A DNA stretch of 64,000 nt from an uncultured Lachnospiraceae bacterium. Its GTDB lineage: Bacteria; Bacillota; Clostridia; Lachnospirales; Lachnospiraceae. Where the stretch lies: NCBI GenBank assembly GCA_910588285.1, contig CAJUQB010000004.1, forward strand, positions 1 through 64,000, written 5' to 3'. A program made the position numbers and the translations under genes. The notes under the pieces are model-generated. The model was not told where the DNA came from and did not search any database. It saw nothing but the letters and a program-made list of their open reading frames with translations. Shown here piece by piece: positions 42,591 through 51,758 of the stretch (the stretch's first letter is position 1; each line of letters starts with the position of its first letter).

Positions 42591-43955
42591 TTATTGATAC
42601 CGCGATACCAGCTCATCCAGGGCAGCCTTCACGTCCCCTCCGTTGATAATCAGGTTCTGTACCTCCTCTGCAACTGCGGTTGAAAACTCTGCGTTATAGT
42701 CCGGCTCGAAGAAGAAATTATCAAGGCCTGTCTCCCAGATCCTGGACCATTCGGACATGACATCATACATGGCGGAGCTCTTGATCTCCTCTAAGTCGTA
42801 TACGCTGGTGCGCACCGGCATGCAGGATGCCTCATACCAGTAGGAGCTTGCCTCTGTGGTAAGGTTTGCGGTGATAAAGTCAAAGGCAATCTCCGGATAC
42901 CTGCATTCCGCCCCGATTCCCAATGTCTGGGAGGTATCATAGGCCGGCGCCACGGAACCATCTGCCACTCCCGGAATGGCGCAGGTTTTGATATGTTCCC
43001 CAACGCCCTCTGCGGACGTCAATGCGCCGTAACGGTGGGAGCCCAGGATAATGGAATAAGCGGTGCCTGCCTTCATGGCATTGAAGGTATCCTCAATATT
43101 CATCTGAACACCTGCATTGTCCATAACTCCTGCATGGTACAGATCCCGGAGCCACTCGATGGCCATAACGCCCTCCTCGCTGTTCAGCACAAGATTCATA
43201 TCCTTATCATAAACGCTTGCACCAAAGGCATACAGCACCGGTGTCAGCTGCTGCAGGAAGCCGTCGTCCCCATGACAGCCAAGAACAAATCCATAATTGC
43301 CTCCTTCTGTGTACTGTCCGGCCTTGTCCACAATATCCTGCAGGCTCTTGAAGGGCGGCTCCTCCCCATAAATGTCAGTACGGTAATACAGTACCATGCA
43401 GCGCGTTTCCCAGGGAAGGCTGTAGATCTCCCCATCTGTCTTAGTTAGGGCCTCTGCCGTATAAATGTAATCCTCCGTCTCATCAATCCATGCCTTTGCA
43501 TACTCGGTCATGGGCTGAAGGCCTCCGGCTGCAATATACTGGTCCAGGTTCGTGGAAAAAGCGCATACCACATCCGGAGAATTTCCTGCAGCTGCCGCCT
43601 GGGTGAACTGGGTGTGCAGGTCAGCCCAGTTTACGCTGACTACCGTCATCCTTGCACCGAATGCATTCGTCTCGTTCCAATTGTCCACAATTTTCTTAAA
43701 AGCAATATTTCTGGGGTCTGCATCTGACTCAGGGTTCAGAATCGTCCAGCAAATCAGCTCTGCCCCCTCTCCCAAAGATTGCTGCGTGTCACCGGAGGGC
43801 TCCTGGGGATTCTCCGGCTCCCGGCCTTCCCCCTGCTGTCCTGATTCCCGGTTATCTGCCGGGGGCTGCTCTGTCTGTCCGCTTTTGCCGCAGGACGCCA
43901 GTGAGAGGATCAGTACCACGGTCATAACAAATGCCCACATATTTTTTCTTTTCAT
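42591..43955 (-). CDS. ABC transporter substrate-binding lipoprotein (family 1)
   Basis: A 454-residue extracellular solute-binding protein: signal peptide with lipobox LSLASC, then an Asp/Glu/Gln-rich tether, then the binding domain (GNSPDVVCAFSTNLDQYIAA, GEIYSLPWETRCMVLYYRTD). This is the sugar/multi-sugar (MalE-like) class. The start at 43955 follows AAAGGAGACGTCGT; the longer frame to 44006 adds a very basic leader unlikely to be translated. It is encoded with two permeases but no ATPase, so a shared ATPase (MsmX type) elsewhere is presumed. Confidence 0.92.
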   Translation of the reverse strand: MKRKNMWAFVMTVVLILSLASCGKSGQTEQPPADNRESGQQGEGREPENPQEPSGDTQQSLGEGAELICWTILNPESDADPRNIAFKKIVDNWNETNAFGARMTVVSVNWADLHTQFTQAAAAGNSPDVVCAFSTNLDQYIAAGGLQPMTEYAKAWIDETEDYIYTAEALTKTDGEIYSLPWETRCMVLYYRTDIYGEEPPFKSLQDIVDKAGQYTEGGNYGFVLGCHGDDGFLQQLTPVLYAFGASVYDKDMNLVLNSEEGVMAIEWLRDLYHAGVMDNAGVQMNIEDTFNAMKAGTAYSIILGSHRYGALTSAEGVGEHIKTCAIPGVADGSVAPAYDTSQTLGIGAECRYPEIAFDFITANLTTEASSYWYEASCMPVRTSVYDLEEIKSSAMYDVMSEWSRIWETGLDNFFFEPDYNAEFSTAVAEEVQNLIINGGDVKAALDELVSRYQ

Positions 43956-44006
43956 ACGACGTCTCCTTTTTCTTCGGTTTTTTGGTTTACGGGTTTCCTT
44001 TTTCAC

Positions 44007-44867
44007 TCATCCTTTCACGGCGCCGGCTGTCAATCCCGCTACAAACTGCTTCTGCAGGCAGATAAACAGAATGATAATCGGCACGATCGCCATACACACA
44101 CCTCCCATCAATTGTCCATACATCGTCCCGTATGCAGTCACGTAATTATAAATACCAATGGAAAGCATCCTGTGCTGCTCACTGCTGACGAAGGAGGACG
44201 ATACCAGATAATCGTTCCATACAAAGACCGCAGACAGCAGTGCCACGGAGGCAATGCCAGGCTTTGACATTGGAAGCACAAGCCGATAGAAGATCTTAAT
44301 CCTGCTGCAGCCGTCCATAACTGCCGCCTCCTCGATTTCTCTTGGCGTCTGTTCAAAAAACCCCTTCAAAAGCCAGGTCATAATGGGGGTCCTCCATGCC
44401 GTATAGATGAGGATCAACACCAGCTTCGTATTGTAAAGACCGGTCTTTACCGCCAATACGTATAAGGGGCTTAGCTGTGCCACCGCAGGGATCATGGAGG
44501 TCATCAGGATCATAAACATGATTCCCTCACTGTATTTGAATTTCAGCCTTGCAAATGCGTATGCCCCATGGCTTGCTACCAGAACAGACACTGCCATAGT
44601 AACCGCCGTAACCAGGATCGTATTGGCAAAATAAATCGGATAATTGGATTGGAACAATACTTTATTGTAGTTTTCCCATGTAAATGTCAGGGGAATAAAG
44701 CTGGGCGGATACATCAGCACCTCACTCTCGGGCTTCAGCGACGTTGAAATTGCCCAGAGGATGGGAAACATGGCAAAGCAGGACGCTGCCAGCAGGATCA
44801 CATAGGTTGCGGTACGCGGCGCTATATGCTTGTTACATTTCTTGTCCCTTGTATTCCTTGGGTTCAT
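44007..44867 (-). CDS. Carbohydrate-type ABC permease (MalG-like)
   Basis: A 286-residue permease with six transmembrane helices and the EAA loop EIEEAAVMDGCSRIKIFYRL that contacts the ATPase. The N-terminal LAASCFAMFPILWAISTSLK is typical of the MalG/LacG group. It pairs with the permease at 44882-45784. AAAGGAGAGGGAT precedes the start. The gap to the preceding gene is 14 bp. Confidence 0.93.
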   Translation of the reverse strand: MNPRNTRDKKCNKHIAPRTATYVILLAASCFAMFPILWAISTSLKPESEVLMYPPSFIPLTFTWENYNKVLFQSNYPIYFANTILVTAVTMAVSVLVASHGAYAFARLKFKYSEGIMFMILMTSMIPAVAQLSPLYVLAVKTGLYNTKLVLILIYTAWRTPIMTWLLKGFFEQTPREIEEAAVMDGCSRIKIFYRLVLPMSKPGIASVALLSAVFVWNDYLVSSSFVSSEQHRMLSIGIYNYVTAYGTMYGQLMGGVCMAIVPIIILFICLQKQFVAGLTAGAVKG

Positions 44868-44881
44868 ATCCCTCTCCTTTC

Positions 44882-45784
44882 TCAGCTATCCCTGCTGCTC
44901 ATTAATTTGATATACAGGATACTGAAGATCATATTTAAGAGCAAAATCAAAATGCTGATGGCCGATGAGGTCCCCACATGCCAGTAGATAAAGCCCTCCC
45001 GATATGCGTAGACGCTCAGGGTCATAGTGCTCTTAAAGGGGCCGCCGTCCGTCATGGTATTTAAAAGGGTTACCATATTAAAATATTCCATGCTCTGCAT
45101 CACCATGGTAATGGCAATGGTGGGCTTTAACAGGGGCAGTGTAATCCGCCAGAAGGTCTGCCAGGCGCTGCTTCCATCCACCTTTGCCGCCTCGTAGAGG
45201 TTTTGCGATATTCCCTGCAGCGCCGCCAGCATCATGATAATCACAATGGGCGTGGAATTCCAGAAATTTGCCACCAGCAGCGACAGCCTGGCCGGCAGGG
45301 CCTCTGTGAGAAACTCCACCCTGGCCCCGAAAATCTCCTGGAACAGGTAGGTAAGAATCCCATAGCTGCTGTTGTAGATCCAGCGCCAGAGCATGGCAGT
45401 AATTGTCTGGGAGATGACCCACGGAATGATGATAAATGTCCGAAATACTGCCCGGCCCTTCAGCTTTTGGTTCAGCAGGACTGCCAGAATAATCCCCGCG
45501 GGAAATACCAAAAGCAGAGAACCAAATACATACCACAAGGAATTAATGATACTGCCGACGGCATTCCCCCTTGTAAAAATATCCTTGTAATTGCCAAGCC
45601 CTACAAATTCCTGCAGTGTCAGATACTTTGTGTCATAGAGGCTCCACCGGAATGCCGTCACAATGGGCAGGAAGGTGACGGCCACGGTCAGAAGCAGCAG
45701 AGGGGCGATGAACAGCAGCGATACGGCTGTCTCCTTCTTTCTCCTTTTACTTGGGTGCAGCAGGACGGTTTTTCCTTTTTTCAA
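44882..45784 (-). CDS. Carbohydrate-type ABC permease (MalF-like)
   Basis: A 300-residue permease with six transmembrane helices and the EAA loop NLYEAAKVDGSSAWQTFWRI. AAGGAGG with correct spacing points to TTG 45784 as start; the frame is open to ATG 45817 but that lies upstream of the ribosome binding site. It forms the heterodimeric channel with the MalG-like protein. Substrate is unknown, but operon context (HpaI-type aldolase, FAD enzyme) suggests a sugar acid or related polyol. Confidence 0.92.
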   Translation of the reverse strand: MKKGKTVLLHPSKRRKKETAVSLLFIAPLLLLTVAVTFLPIVTAFRWSLYDTKYLTLQEFVGLGNYKDIFTRGNAVGSIINSLWYVFGSLLLVFPAGIILAVLLNQKLKGRAVFRTFIIIPWVISQTITAMLWRWIYNSSYGILTYLFQEIFGARVEFLTEALPARLSLLVANFWNSTPIVIIMMLAALQGISQNLYEAAKVDGSSAWQTFWRITLPLLKPTIAITMVMQSMEYFNMVTLLNTMTDGGPFKSTMTLSVYAYREGFIYWHVGTSSAISILILLLNMIFSILYIKLMSSRDS

Positions 45785-45878
45785 AGCATTTCCTCCTTCC
45801 TTGTTACAGCAATGCATTCATTCTCGAGTAATAACCACTCGCTGTTCGTACCATCGCCGCGTTGTCGTCCAAGCGATA

Positions 45879-46655
45879 TCAGCGCATCTTATGCTCCTTC
45901 ACAAGATGCGACCAGGCTTTTTGTGCGCCATATAACAGATAATCCGTATCCGCCCCGGCAGAAATCATCTGGATTCCCATCTCACTAAACTGGCGGACTC
46001 TCTCCTCACTGAAATCTCCGGTGGAAATCCCGATATATTTTCCATGAGCCTTCAGCGTTTCCATGGCTGTCTTCATCAGCTCCATGGCTGTCTCTTCATA
46101 GGGATGGGTCAGCTGCCCGATGGAACCTGCCAGGTCGCAGGGTCCGAAAATAAATCCGTCCACCCCTTCTGTCTCTGCCAGCTCCTCTAAGCATTCCACT
46201 GCCTCAATGTGCTCAATCTGTACAAAACGGCACATCTGGAATGAGCCTTCCTCAATATAATCCTCCACATTGTCCAGCCCGTACCGGATAGGCTTCCTGG
46301 GGCCAAACCCGCGGCTTCCCCGCGGCGGATAAAAGGTTCCGTCCATGGCTCTCCTGGCTTCCTCCACATTCTTAATCATAGGAAATACCACGCCGTCCAC
46401 CCCCATCTCCATCACCCGCTTCAACGTGACAAAATCATCCTGGGGAATCCTGACAATCACACTGGCCCCAACAGCCCGCGCTGCATTCAGATGAATATAG
46501 AGCTGCTCACAGTCAATATAAGTATGCTCCATATCTACCCATATGTAATCAAAATCCAGATAGCCTAAAATCTCACAGATGCTGGGATCACTAAGCGATA
46601 CGTGCGTTCCGATGATTCTTTCCTTGTTTTTAATTTTCTCCCTCAGGCTGTTCAT
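45879..46655 (-). CDS. HpcH/HpaI-family aldolase
   Basis: A 258-residue class II pyruvate aldolase: GTHVSLSDPSICEILGYLDF, DYIWVDMEHTYIDCEQLYIH and the metal-ligand pattern QIEHIEAVECLEELAETEGV with DGFIFGPCDLAGSIGQ. HpaI members split 2-keto-3-deoxy acids into pyruvate or related aldehydes, for example 2-keto-3-deoxyglucarate or 4-hydroxy-2-oxoheptanedioate. GGAGGAGAGAAC sets the start at 46655. It is the first gene of the catabolic operon, transcribed from a near-consensus promoter (46718-46746). Confidence 0.9.
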   Translation of the reverse strand: MNSLREKIKNKERIIGTHVSLSDPSICEILGYLDFDYIWVDMEHTYIDCEQLYIHLNAARAVGASVIVRIPQDDFVTLKRVMEMGVDGVVFPMIKNVEEARRAMDGTFYPPRGSRGFGPRKPIRYGLDNVEDYIEEGSFQMCRFVQIEHIEAVECLEELAETEGVDGFIFGPCDLAGSIGQLTHPYEETAMELMKTAMETLKAHGKYIGISTGDFSEERVRQFSEMGIQMISAGADTDYLLYGAQKAWSHLVKEHKMR

Positions 46656-46694
46656 GTTCTCTCCTCCGTTTTGTTTTGCAGTCAATCAGTCTAG

Positions 46695-46746
46695 CTGTCT
46701 TACAGGTTGATAGCCATATCATAACACCTGTTTTCAATCTTGTCAA
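46695..46746 (-). promoter_or_regulatory. Promoter and operator of the catabolic operon
   Basis: On the minus strand TTGACA (46741-46746), a 17-base spacer and TATGAT (46718-46723) form a near-perfect sigma-A promoter. Just downstream lies CTGT-CTT-ACAG (46695-46705), an 11-bp palindrome of the shape bound by FadR-type GntR repressors (TNGTNNNACNA-like). The regulator gene is immediately upstream at 47108-47842. Confidence 0.75.
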
Positions 46747-46977
46747 TATCAGACTGTATTATTTTCACACTTTTTCTAAATTTTATTTTCTATTTTTGTG
46801 ATATTTGCTATTTTTTCTGATATGAAATTCTTCCATTATGTATGTGGGATTATGAGAAGCAGGCTCCCCTCATCAAGAGCTTATAGGAATAAACAGAAAT
46901 CAAGATAAAAAACCGGAATGAACCGGACCTGGCAGCTTACAATGGCAAAAACACCGCTGCAGGCAAACATAAAAATG

Positions 46978-47070
46978 AATCCTGCTTTGCAGGATTCCCC
47001 GCCTGCGGCGGATCGCTTTCGCGATATATTTCCTCTCCGCCGCAGTGCGATCCCGCCCGGAGGGCTTTGA
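46978..47070. repeat. Palindrome-rich intergenic block
   Basis: AATCCTGC-TTT-GCAGGATT (46978-46996) is followed by GCCTGCGGCGG, GATCGCTTTCGCGATA and CCGCCGCAGTGCGATC, a series of short inverted repeats that could fold into a multi-stem structure. It lies after the regulator gene (minus strand) and may combine terminator and REP-like functions. No second copy is seen in the window. Confidence 0.55.
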
Positions 47071-47107
47071 AAATCGAACTACATTTTGTACGGGCTGCCG
47101 ATAGGAA

Positions 47108-47842
47108 CTAGCTCTCCCCCATATCCTCCCGCTTCTTCTCCTCCTGGGAAACCGCCAGAATATAATTCCGCTGGGAGCTCTCCAGATGCAGCCGCAGCAC
47201 CTTCCTGGCCTCTGCGATATTCCTGGAACGAAGCACCTGTATGATCCGGTCATGATAATCAATCCCCTCTTCGTTTCCCACCTTATAATCCAGGGTATAC
47301 TTCACCACCTTCGTCACAAGGGAAGCCATGGATTCCACAAATACCTCCAGCAGAAGATTCCCGCTAAGCTGGGCAATCTTCCGGTGGAACAGCACGTCGT
47401 CCTGGGTTCGTTTCTCCACGTCATCCTTGTTCCTGCGCATCTGGTCATTGATCGCCTGAAGCTCATCGAAGCCCTCCTCGCTCGCATTCTGCACTGCCTG
47501 GGCAGCTGCCATAGTCTCCAGGTTAATCCGCACGCTGAAGATGTCCGATACGTCAATCTTTTTCAAATGCACGATCCGGTTGATGGTCTCTGTCACCAGC
47601 TCTGAATCCGGTTCGCAGATAAACGTACCCTCCCCATTTTTCTGAATGATCAGTCCCCTCTCCTTGAGAATCTTCATTGCCTCCCGGACCACCGGACGGC
47701 TCACCCCAAAATCATTGGCCAGCGACTGCTCCGAGGGAAGTCTCTGCTCCATGGTAAACTTCCCGTCTATAATCATTTCTTCCAGCTTATTGGCGATCAG
47801 CTCCGGAAACGACGCTCTGGCCAGCACGAGATTTGTATCCAT
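47108..47842 (-). CDS. GntR/FadR-family (FCD) regulator of the catabolic operon
   Basis: A 244-residue regulator: winged helix (MIIDGKFTMEQRLPSEQSLA, NDFGVSRPVVREAMKILKER) and FCD effector domain with the metal-binding His pattern (QDDVLFHRKIAQLSGN). AAGGAGGAAGGGTAT sets the start at 47842 rather than 47872. It is transcribed in the same direction and immediately upstream of the aldolase-transporter operon, so it likely represses it in the absence of the substrate. The 22-bp palindrome upstream may be its own operator. Confidence 0.9.
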   Translation of the reverse strand: MDTNLVLARASFPELIANKLEEMIIDGKFTMEQRLPSEQSLANDFGVSRPVVREAMKILKERGLIIQKNGEGTFICEPDSELVTETINRIVHLKKIDVSDIFSVRINLETMAAAQAVQNASEEGFDELQAINDQMRRNKDDVEKRTQDDVLFHRKIAQLSGNLLLEVFVESMASLVTKVVKYTLDYKVGNEEGIDYHDRIIQVLRSRNIAEARKVLRLHLESSQRNYILAVSQEEKKREDMGES

Positions 47843-47901
47843 ATACCCTTCCTCCTTCTTTTGTAATTTCACGTATTGTATGCCATTTTATCATGATATT
47901 G

Positions 47902-47923
47902 GGGGCAAAAGGTATTTTGCCCC
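47902..47923. promoter_or_regulatory. Perfect palindrome upstream of the FadR-type gene
   Basis: GGGGCAAAA-GGTA-TTTTGCCCC, 9-bp arms, lies just downstream of a TATGAT box on the minus strand (about 47932-47938) and 60 bp before the regulator start. It could be an operator or an RNA hairpin in the 5' leader. It differs from the operator-like palindrome at 46695-46705. Confidence 0.6.
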
Positions 47924-48128
47924 TGGTATCTTATCATAATGCTAACATAAATCCAGTATTTTTATAAATTATAATATTCATGTTACACAATATTTTCCGT
48001 GAAATCAAGTGAGTTTTCGCAAAATATAAAATTCAGCTGCCTCCCGCAATCATTTTATTGACAATTACATCCGCCCTTCTCTTTTTTCTCATTGACTTTT
48101 CCGCATCACACTGCTATAATCCATTTAA

Positions 48129-48208
48129 TTGAACTTTTTACTGCTAATTGAACTTTTGTTTTGATCCACTTTTGAACCAAACACAGTTTCTCTCACTTAT
48201 TTTTGAAC
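48129..48208 (+). promoter_or_regulatory. Four TTGAAC repeats upstream of the HTH-aminotransferase
   Basis: TTGAAC occurs at 48129, 48148, 48172 and 48203, the first two as AATTGAACTTTT, all in the 100 bp before the start codon. Direct repeats near the promoter of a gene that encodes its own HTH domain suggest autoregulation. Confidence 0.45.
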
Positions 48209-48222
48209 TTCAGGAGGAGCAT

Positions 48223-49752
48223 ATGGACAAGGAAACCTTTGCAGACCGGCTGAAAGCAGCCATGAACAGCCAGGGAAAAAAGCAGATAGACCTGATCCGC
48301 CTGGCATCCCAGCAGGGCGTTAAGCTGGGCAAGAGCCACATCAGCCAATACGTCAGCGGCAAAACAGTCCCCCGGGCGGACATTCTCCGATTTCTCGCAG
48401 AAGCGCTTCAGGTGGAGGAGGGCTGGCTGCGGGGAAATGCTGCCCCAGACAGCCAGACATCTGCTTTTGTATCAGGGAAGCAGCCAATTGACGAGGAAAC
48501 AATTATTTTGAACAGAAAAACAGGAGAAAACAACATGAGAGAATTCAAAAAATCCGAAAAATTGAACAACGTATTATATGATGTCCGCGGCCCTGTGGTG
48601 GAGGAGGCCACACGGATGGAGGAAGCAGGTACACAGATTTTAAAATTGAACATCGGCAACCCCGCTCCCTTCGGCTTCCGTACCCCGGACGAGGTGATCT
48701 ACGATATGCGCCAACAGCTGACGGAATGCGAGGGCTATTCTGCTGCCAATGGCCTATTCTCCGCCAGGAAGGCTATTATGCAGTATGCCCAGCTAAGAAA
48801 AATTCCCAATGTTTCCATTGACGATATTTACACAGGCAATGGTGTCAGCGAGCTGATCAACCTGTGCATGTCCGCCCTCCTTGATTCCGGGGATGAGATC
48901 CTGATCCCCTCTCCGGACTATCCTCTCTGGACAGCCTGCGCCACCCTGGCCGGCGGCAAAGCCGTCCATTACATCTGCGACGAGCAGGCAGACTGGTATC
49001 CGGACATGGCGGATATCCGCAAGAAAATCACCGACCGGACCAAGGCCATTGTCATTATCAATCCCAATAACCCCACTGGCTCCCTGTACCCCAGGGAGGT
49101 GCTGCAGCAGGTTGTGGACATTGCCAGAGAGCATCAGCTGATCATCTTTTCCGATGAGATTTACGACCGCCTGGTGATGGATGGGGAAACCCACACCTCC
49201 ATTGCCTCCCTGGCGCCGGATCTGTTCTGCGTCACCTACAGCGGCCTGTCCAAATCCCACATGATTGCAGGCTTCCGGATTGGCTGGATGATCTTAAGCG
49301 GCAGAAAGGATATTGCCCAGGATTACATAGAGGGCATCAAAATGCTCTCCAATATGCGGCTGTGCTCCAATGTTCCGGCGCAGTCCATTGTTCAGACTGC
49401 GCTGGGCGGCCACCAGAGCGTCAACGACTACATTGTCCCCGGCGGGAGGGTTTACGACCAGCGGGAATATATTTACCATGCCCTGACCGATATCCCCGGC
49501 ATCACCTGTGTCAAGCCCAAGGCTGCCTTTTATATGTTCCCGAAAATGGACGTCAAAAAATTCCATATCACAAATGACGAACAATTTGCGCTGGATCTTT
49601 TGCGGGAAAAGAAAATCCTGCTGATCCATGGCGGCGGCTTCAACTGGCAGCAGCCGGACCATTTCCGAATCGTCTATTTGCCCCGAATCGAGGTTTTAAA
49701 AGAATCCGCTGCCAAGATCGCTGATTTCTTCAGCCATTACCGCCAGCAATAA
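48223..49752 (+). CDS. HTH (XRE) domain fused to class I aminotransferase (AlaA-like)
   Basis: A 509-residue fusion. Residues 1-70 form a Cro/C1 helix-turn-helix (FADRLKAAMNSQGKKQIDLI, LGKSHISQYVSGKTVPRADI). After a linker of about 35 residues, the rest is a complete PLP aminotransferase: NPNNPTGSLYPREV, IIFSDEIYDRLV and the PLP lysine Lys344 in YSGLSKSHMIAGFRIGW. The catalytic part resembles AlaA-type alanine aminotransferases. An internal ATG at 48535 is preceded by CAGGAGAAAACAAC, so a free enzyme could also be made. The start at 48223 follows AGGAGGAGC; 48148 is unlikely. Confidence 0.9.
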   Translation: MDKETFADRLKAAMNSQGKKQIDLIRLASQQGVKLGKSHISQYVSGKTVPRADILRFLAEALQVEEGWLRGNAAPDSQTSAFVSGKQPIDEETIILNRKTGENNMREFKKSEKLNNVLYDVRGPVVEEATRMEEAGTQILKLNIGNPAPFGFRTPDEVIYDMRQQLTECEGYSAANGLFSARKAIMQYAQLRKIPNVSIDDIYTGNGVSELINLCMSALLDSGDEILIPSPDYPLWTACATLAGGKAVHYICDEQADWYPDMADIRKKITDRTKAIVIINPNNPTGSLYPREVLQQVVDIAREHQLIIFSDEIYDRLVMDGETHTSIASLAPDLFCVTYSGLSKSHMIAGFRIGWMILSGRKDIAQDYIEGIKMLSNMRLCSNVPAQSIVQTALGGHQSVNDYIVPGGRVYDQREYIYHALTDIPGITCVKPKAAFYMFPKMDVKKFHITNDEQFALDLLREKKILLIHGGGFNWQQPDHFRIVYLPRIEVLKESAAKIADFFSHYRQQ

Positions 49753-49771
49753 GGCCGGCTGTCTTGATCCC

Positions 49772-50803
49772 TTATCCCAGATAGGCTGCCAGAAGCCTCA
49801 GGGTATTCTCCACCCCATCCCTGTGGCTTCTCTCATAGCCATGGGAAGCATAGACGCCCGGCCCGATCAGGCCGTGGCGCACGTCATAGCCGGCCTTTAA
49901 CGCCGCGTCTGCATCGGAGCCGTAATAGGGATAAATATCTACTGCATAGCCGACCCCTGCCTTCTCTGCCGCAGCGATGAGGGCTGACACCACCTCATAG
50001 GTATAGGGGCCGCCGCTGTCCTTGGCACAGATGGACACCTGACGCTCCGTACACTCCAGTCCCTCCCCCACGCAGCCCATATCTACCGACAGGATCTCCG
50101 TAACGCCTTTTGGAACCGTGCCGCAGGCTCCGTGGCCTACCTCCTCATACACGGTAATGTGCTGATATACCTGGCGCTCCGGCGTGATCTCCCGCTCCTT
50201 CAGATACCTTGCATAGCCCAGCAGGATCCCAACACTCAGCTTATCATCCAGGAAACGGCTCTTGATATACCCGGACTGTGTCATAACCGTCCGTGGGTCA
50301 AAGGCCACAATATCCCCATTGCGGATCCCAAGCTTTTTCGTATCCTCCTTGGAGGCCGTGTCCTCATCCAGCACAACCTCCATATCTTCAAATCTGCGTT
50401 TTGCCTCGTCATAGTCCTTGTTGACATGAATGGAAGCATTTTTCAGCTGGAAGGTTCCCTCATATACCCTGCCGTCCCTGGTATAGACCCGGCAGTTCTC
50501 CGTCTCCCCGTTGTTGGGATTGAGGCCTCCAAGATTGGTCAGCCGCAGCCGTCCCTTTTCATTCGTCTCCGCCACCATTCCGCCCAGGGTGTCAATATGG
50601 GCCTCCAGCAAAATGCCGTTTTCCAGGTCACGGCCTCCCAGCTCCACCAGAATACCGCCCTTTTCCGTCTTGACGGGACAGTAGCCCAGCTCCTCATATT
50701 TTTCCATCACATAGTCCGCCGCCCTTCCGGTGAAGCCGGTGGGGCTGTCGATTAACAAAATATGCTTCGTTTCTTCTAAAATATAATCAATATATGCTTT
50801 CAT
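49772..50803 (-). CDS. M42 family metallopeptidase
   Basis: A 343-residue cytoplasmic dinuclear metal aminopeptidase of the M42 (glutamyl/cellulase-associated) family: LLEAHIDTLGGMVAE (first metal His), FLDDKLSVGILLG (bridging Asp), TVYEEVGHGACG (catalytic Glu pair), YPYYGSDADAAL and SHGYERSH near the end. It lies downstream of pgeF and starts by overlapping that gene's stop (ATGA). The longer open frame to 50968 lies inside pgeF and is not used. It probably degrades small peptides; in this block it is the last gene of the minus-strand transcription unit. Confidence 0.9.
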   Translation of the reverse strand: MKAYIDYILEETKHILLIDSPTGFTGRAADYVMEKYEELGYCPVKTEKGGILVELGGRDLENGILLEAHIDTLGGMVAETNEKGRLRLTNLGGLNPNNGETENCRVYTRDGRVYEGTFQLKNASIHVNKDYDEAKRRFEDMEVVLDEDTASKEDTKKLGIRNGDIVAFDPRTVMTQSGYIKSRFLDDKLSVGILLGYARYLKEREITPERQVYQHITVYEEVGHGACGTVPKGVTEILSVDMGCVGEGLECTERQVSICAKDSGGPYTYEVVSALIAAAEKAGVGYAVDIYPYYGSDADAALKAGYDVRHGLIGPGVYASHGYERSHRDGVENTLRLLAAYLG

Positions 50804-51678
50804 TCTGTCTCCTTTATCATTAAAAATGCTCCCAGGTTCCCCCGCTTCCCCCTGCTTGCCCGGTGGGAAAACAAAAGCTGCGGGTTGCAGCAGGTGCAGA
50901 TATCCGTCACCGCAATCTGTTCCTCCGGCACGCCTGCCTCCAAAAGGACCCTCTCGTTGGCCTGCCACAGATCCAGCTGAAATTTGCCATTTTCCTTCTG
51001 CTCCAGAATCGTCTCCCGGTCCTCTGGGAACTCCTGCGCAAACTGCTCTGCCACATCCCCGCTGACCTCATAGCAGGCCTGGCAGATGGAGGGCCCGATG
51101 GCGCAGCGCAGATCCTCTGGCCTGGTGCCGAATTCCCGGCCCATGGCCTCTATGGTTACACGCCCCATCCGGGCTGCGGTGCCCCTCCAGCCGGAATGGG
51201 ACAGGCCAATGGCCCGATGGATGGGATCTACAAAATACAGGGGCACGCAGTCCGCATAGAGGGTGGCCAGCACCAGCCCCGGTTCATCGGTGATCAATCC
51301 GTCCACATCAAAAAAATATTTGTCCCGGGTCAGCCCATGGCCTGCATCCGCCCGGGTCACCTTCCTTACATGGGTGGTATGGGTCTGGTCAGACAGCACA
51401 AAACGGCTGACATCCGAGCCCAGAGCCTCTGCCACCCTGCGAAAATTCTCCTCCACGGCCCACCGCTCATCGCCCCTGGTAAAGCCCAGGTTCAAGCTCT
51501 CATAGATCCCTTTGCTGACACCGCCCTCTCTGGTGGTAAAGCAATGCTCCACCATGCCTGTCTCCTCCAGCAGCGGGTAATACAGCAGAGGAAGCCTGCT
51601 TCCGTCAGCCCGAAGGATGCTGCGCGTCCTGGGCTGTCCCCAGGGATCTTTTCTGTTAAACTCCAGCAAACTGCTCAT
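50800..51678 (-). CDS. pgeF: Peptidoglycan editing factor PgeF / YfiH-type laccase-fold protein
   Basis: A 292-residue protein of the YfiH/LACC1 family: EHCFTTREGGVSKGIYESLN, the metal ligands in LATLYADCVPLYFVD and LSHSGWRGTAARM, and IGPSICQACYEVSGDVAEQF. Members are copper/zinc-binding oxidoreductases or purine nucleosidases, and in E. coli PgeF removes L-Ser-containing muropeptide precursors. It is encoded 80 bp after yraN and overlaps the M42 peptidase gene. Confidence 0.9.
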   Translation of the reverse strand: MSSLLEFNRKDPWGQPRTRSILRADGSRLPLLYYPLLEETGMVEHCFTTREGGVSKGIYESLNLGFTRGDERWAVEENFRRVAEALGSDVSRFVLSDQTHTTHVRKVTRADAGHGLTRDKYFFDVDGLITDEPGLVLATLYADCVPLYFVDPIHRAIGLSHSGWRGTAARMGRVTIEAMGREFGTRPEDLRCAIGPSICQACYEVSGDVAEQFAQEFPEDRETILEQKENGKFQLDLWQANERVLLEAGVPEEQIAVTDICTCCNPQLLFSHRASRGKRGNLGAFLMIKETE

Positions 51679-51758
51679 TTCCTTCCCCTTTCTTCAACCT
51701 CCATGAACCCTCCCCCACACCTGAATCATCCTTCCGCAGTCCTCTCCCAAAGAGACCC

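Noticed and set aside
46900-47262. 120-codon minus-strand frame after the FadR-type gene
   Set aside because: It overlaps the regulator in another frame and runs through palindromic intergenic DNA.
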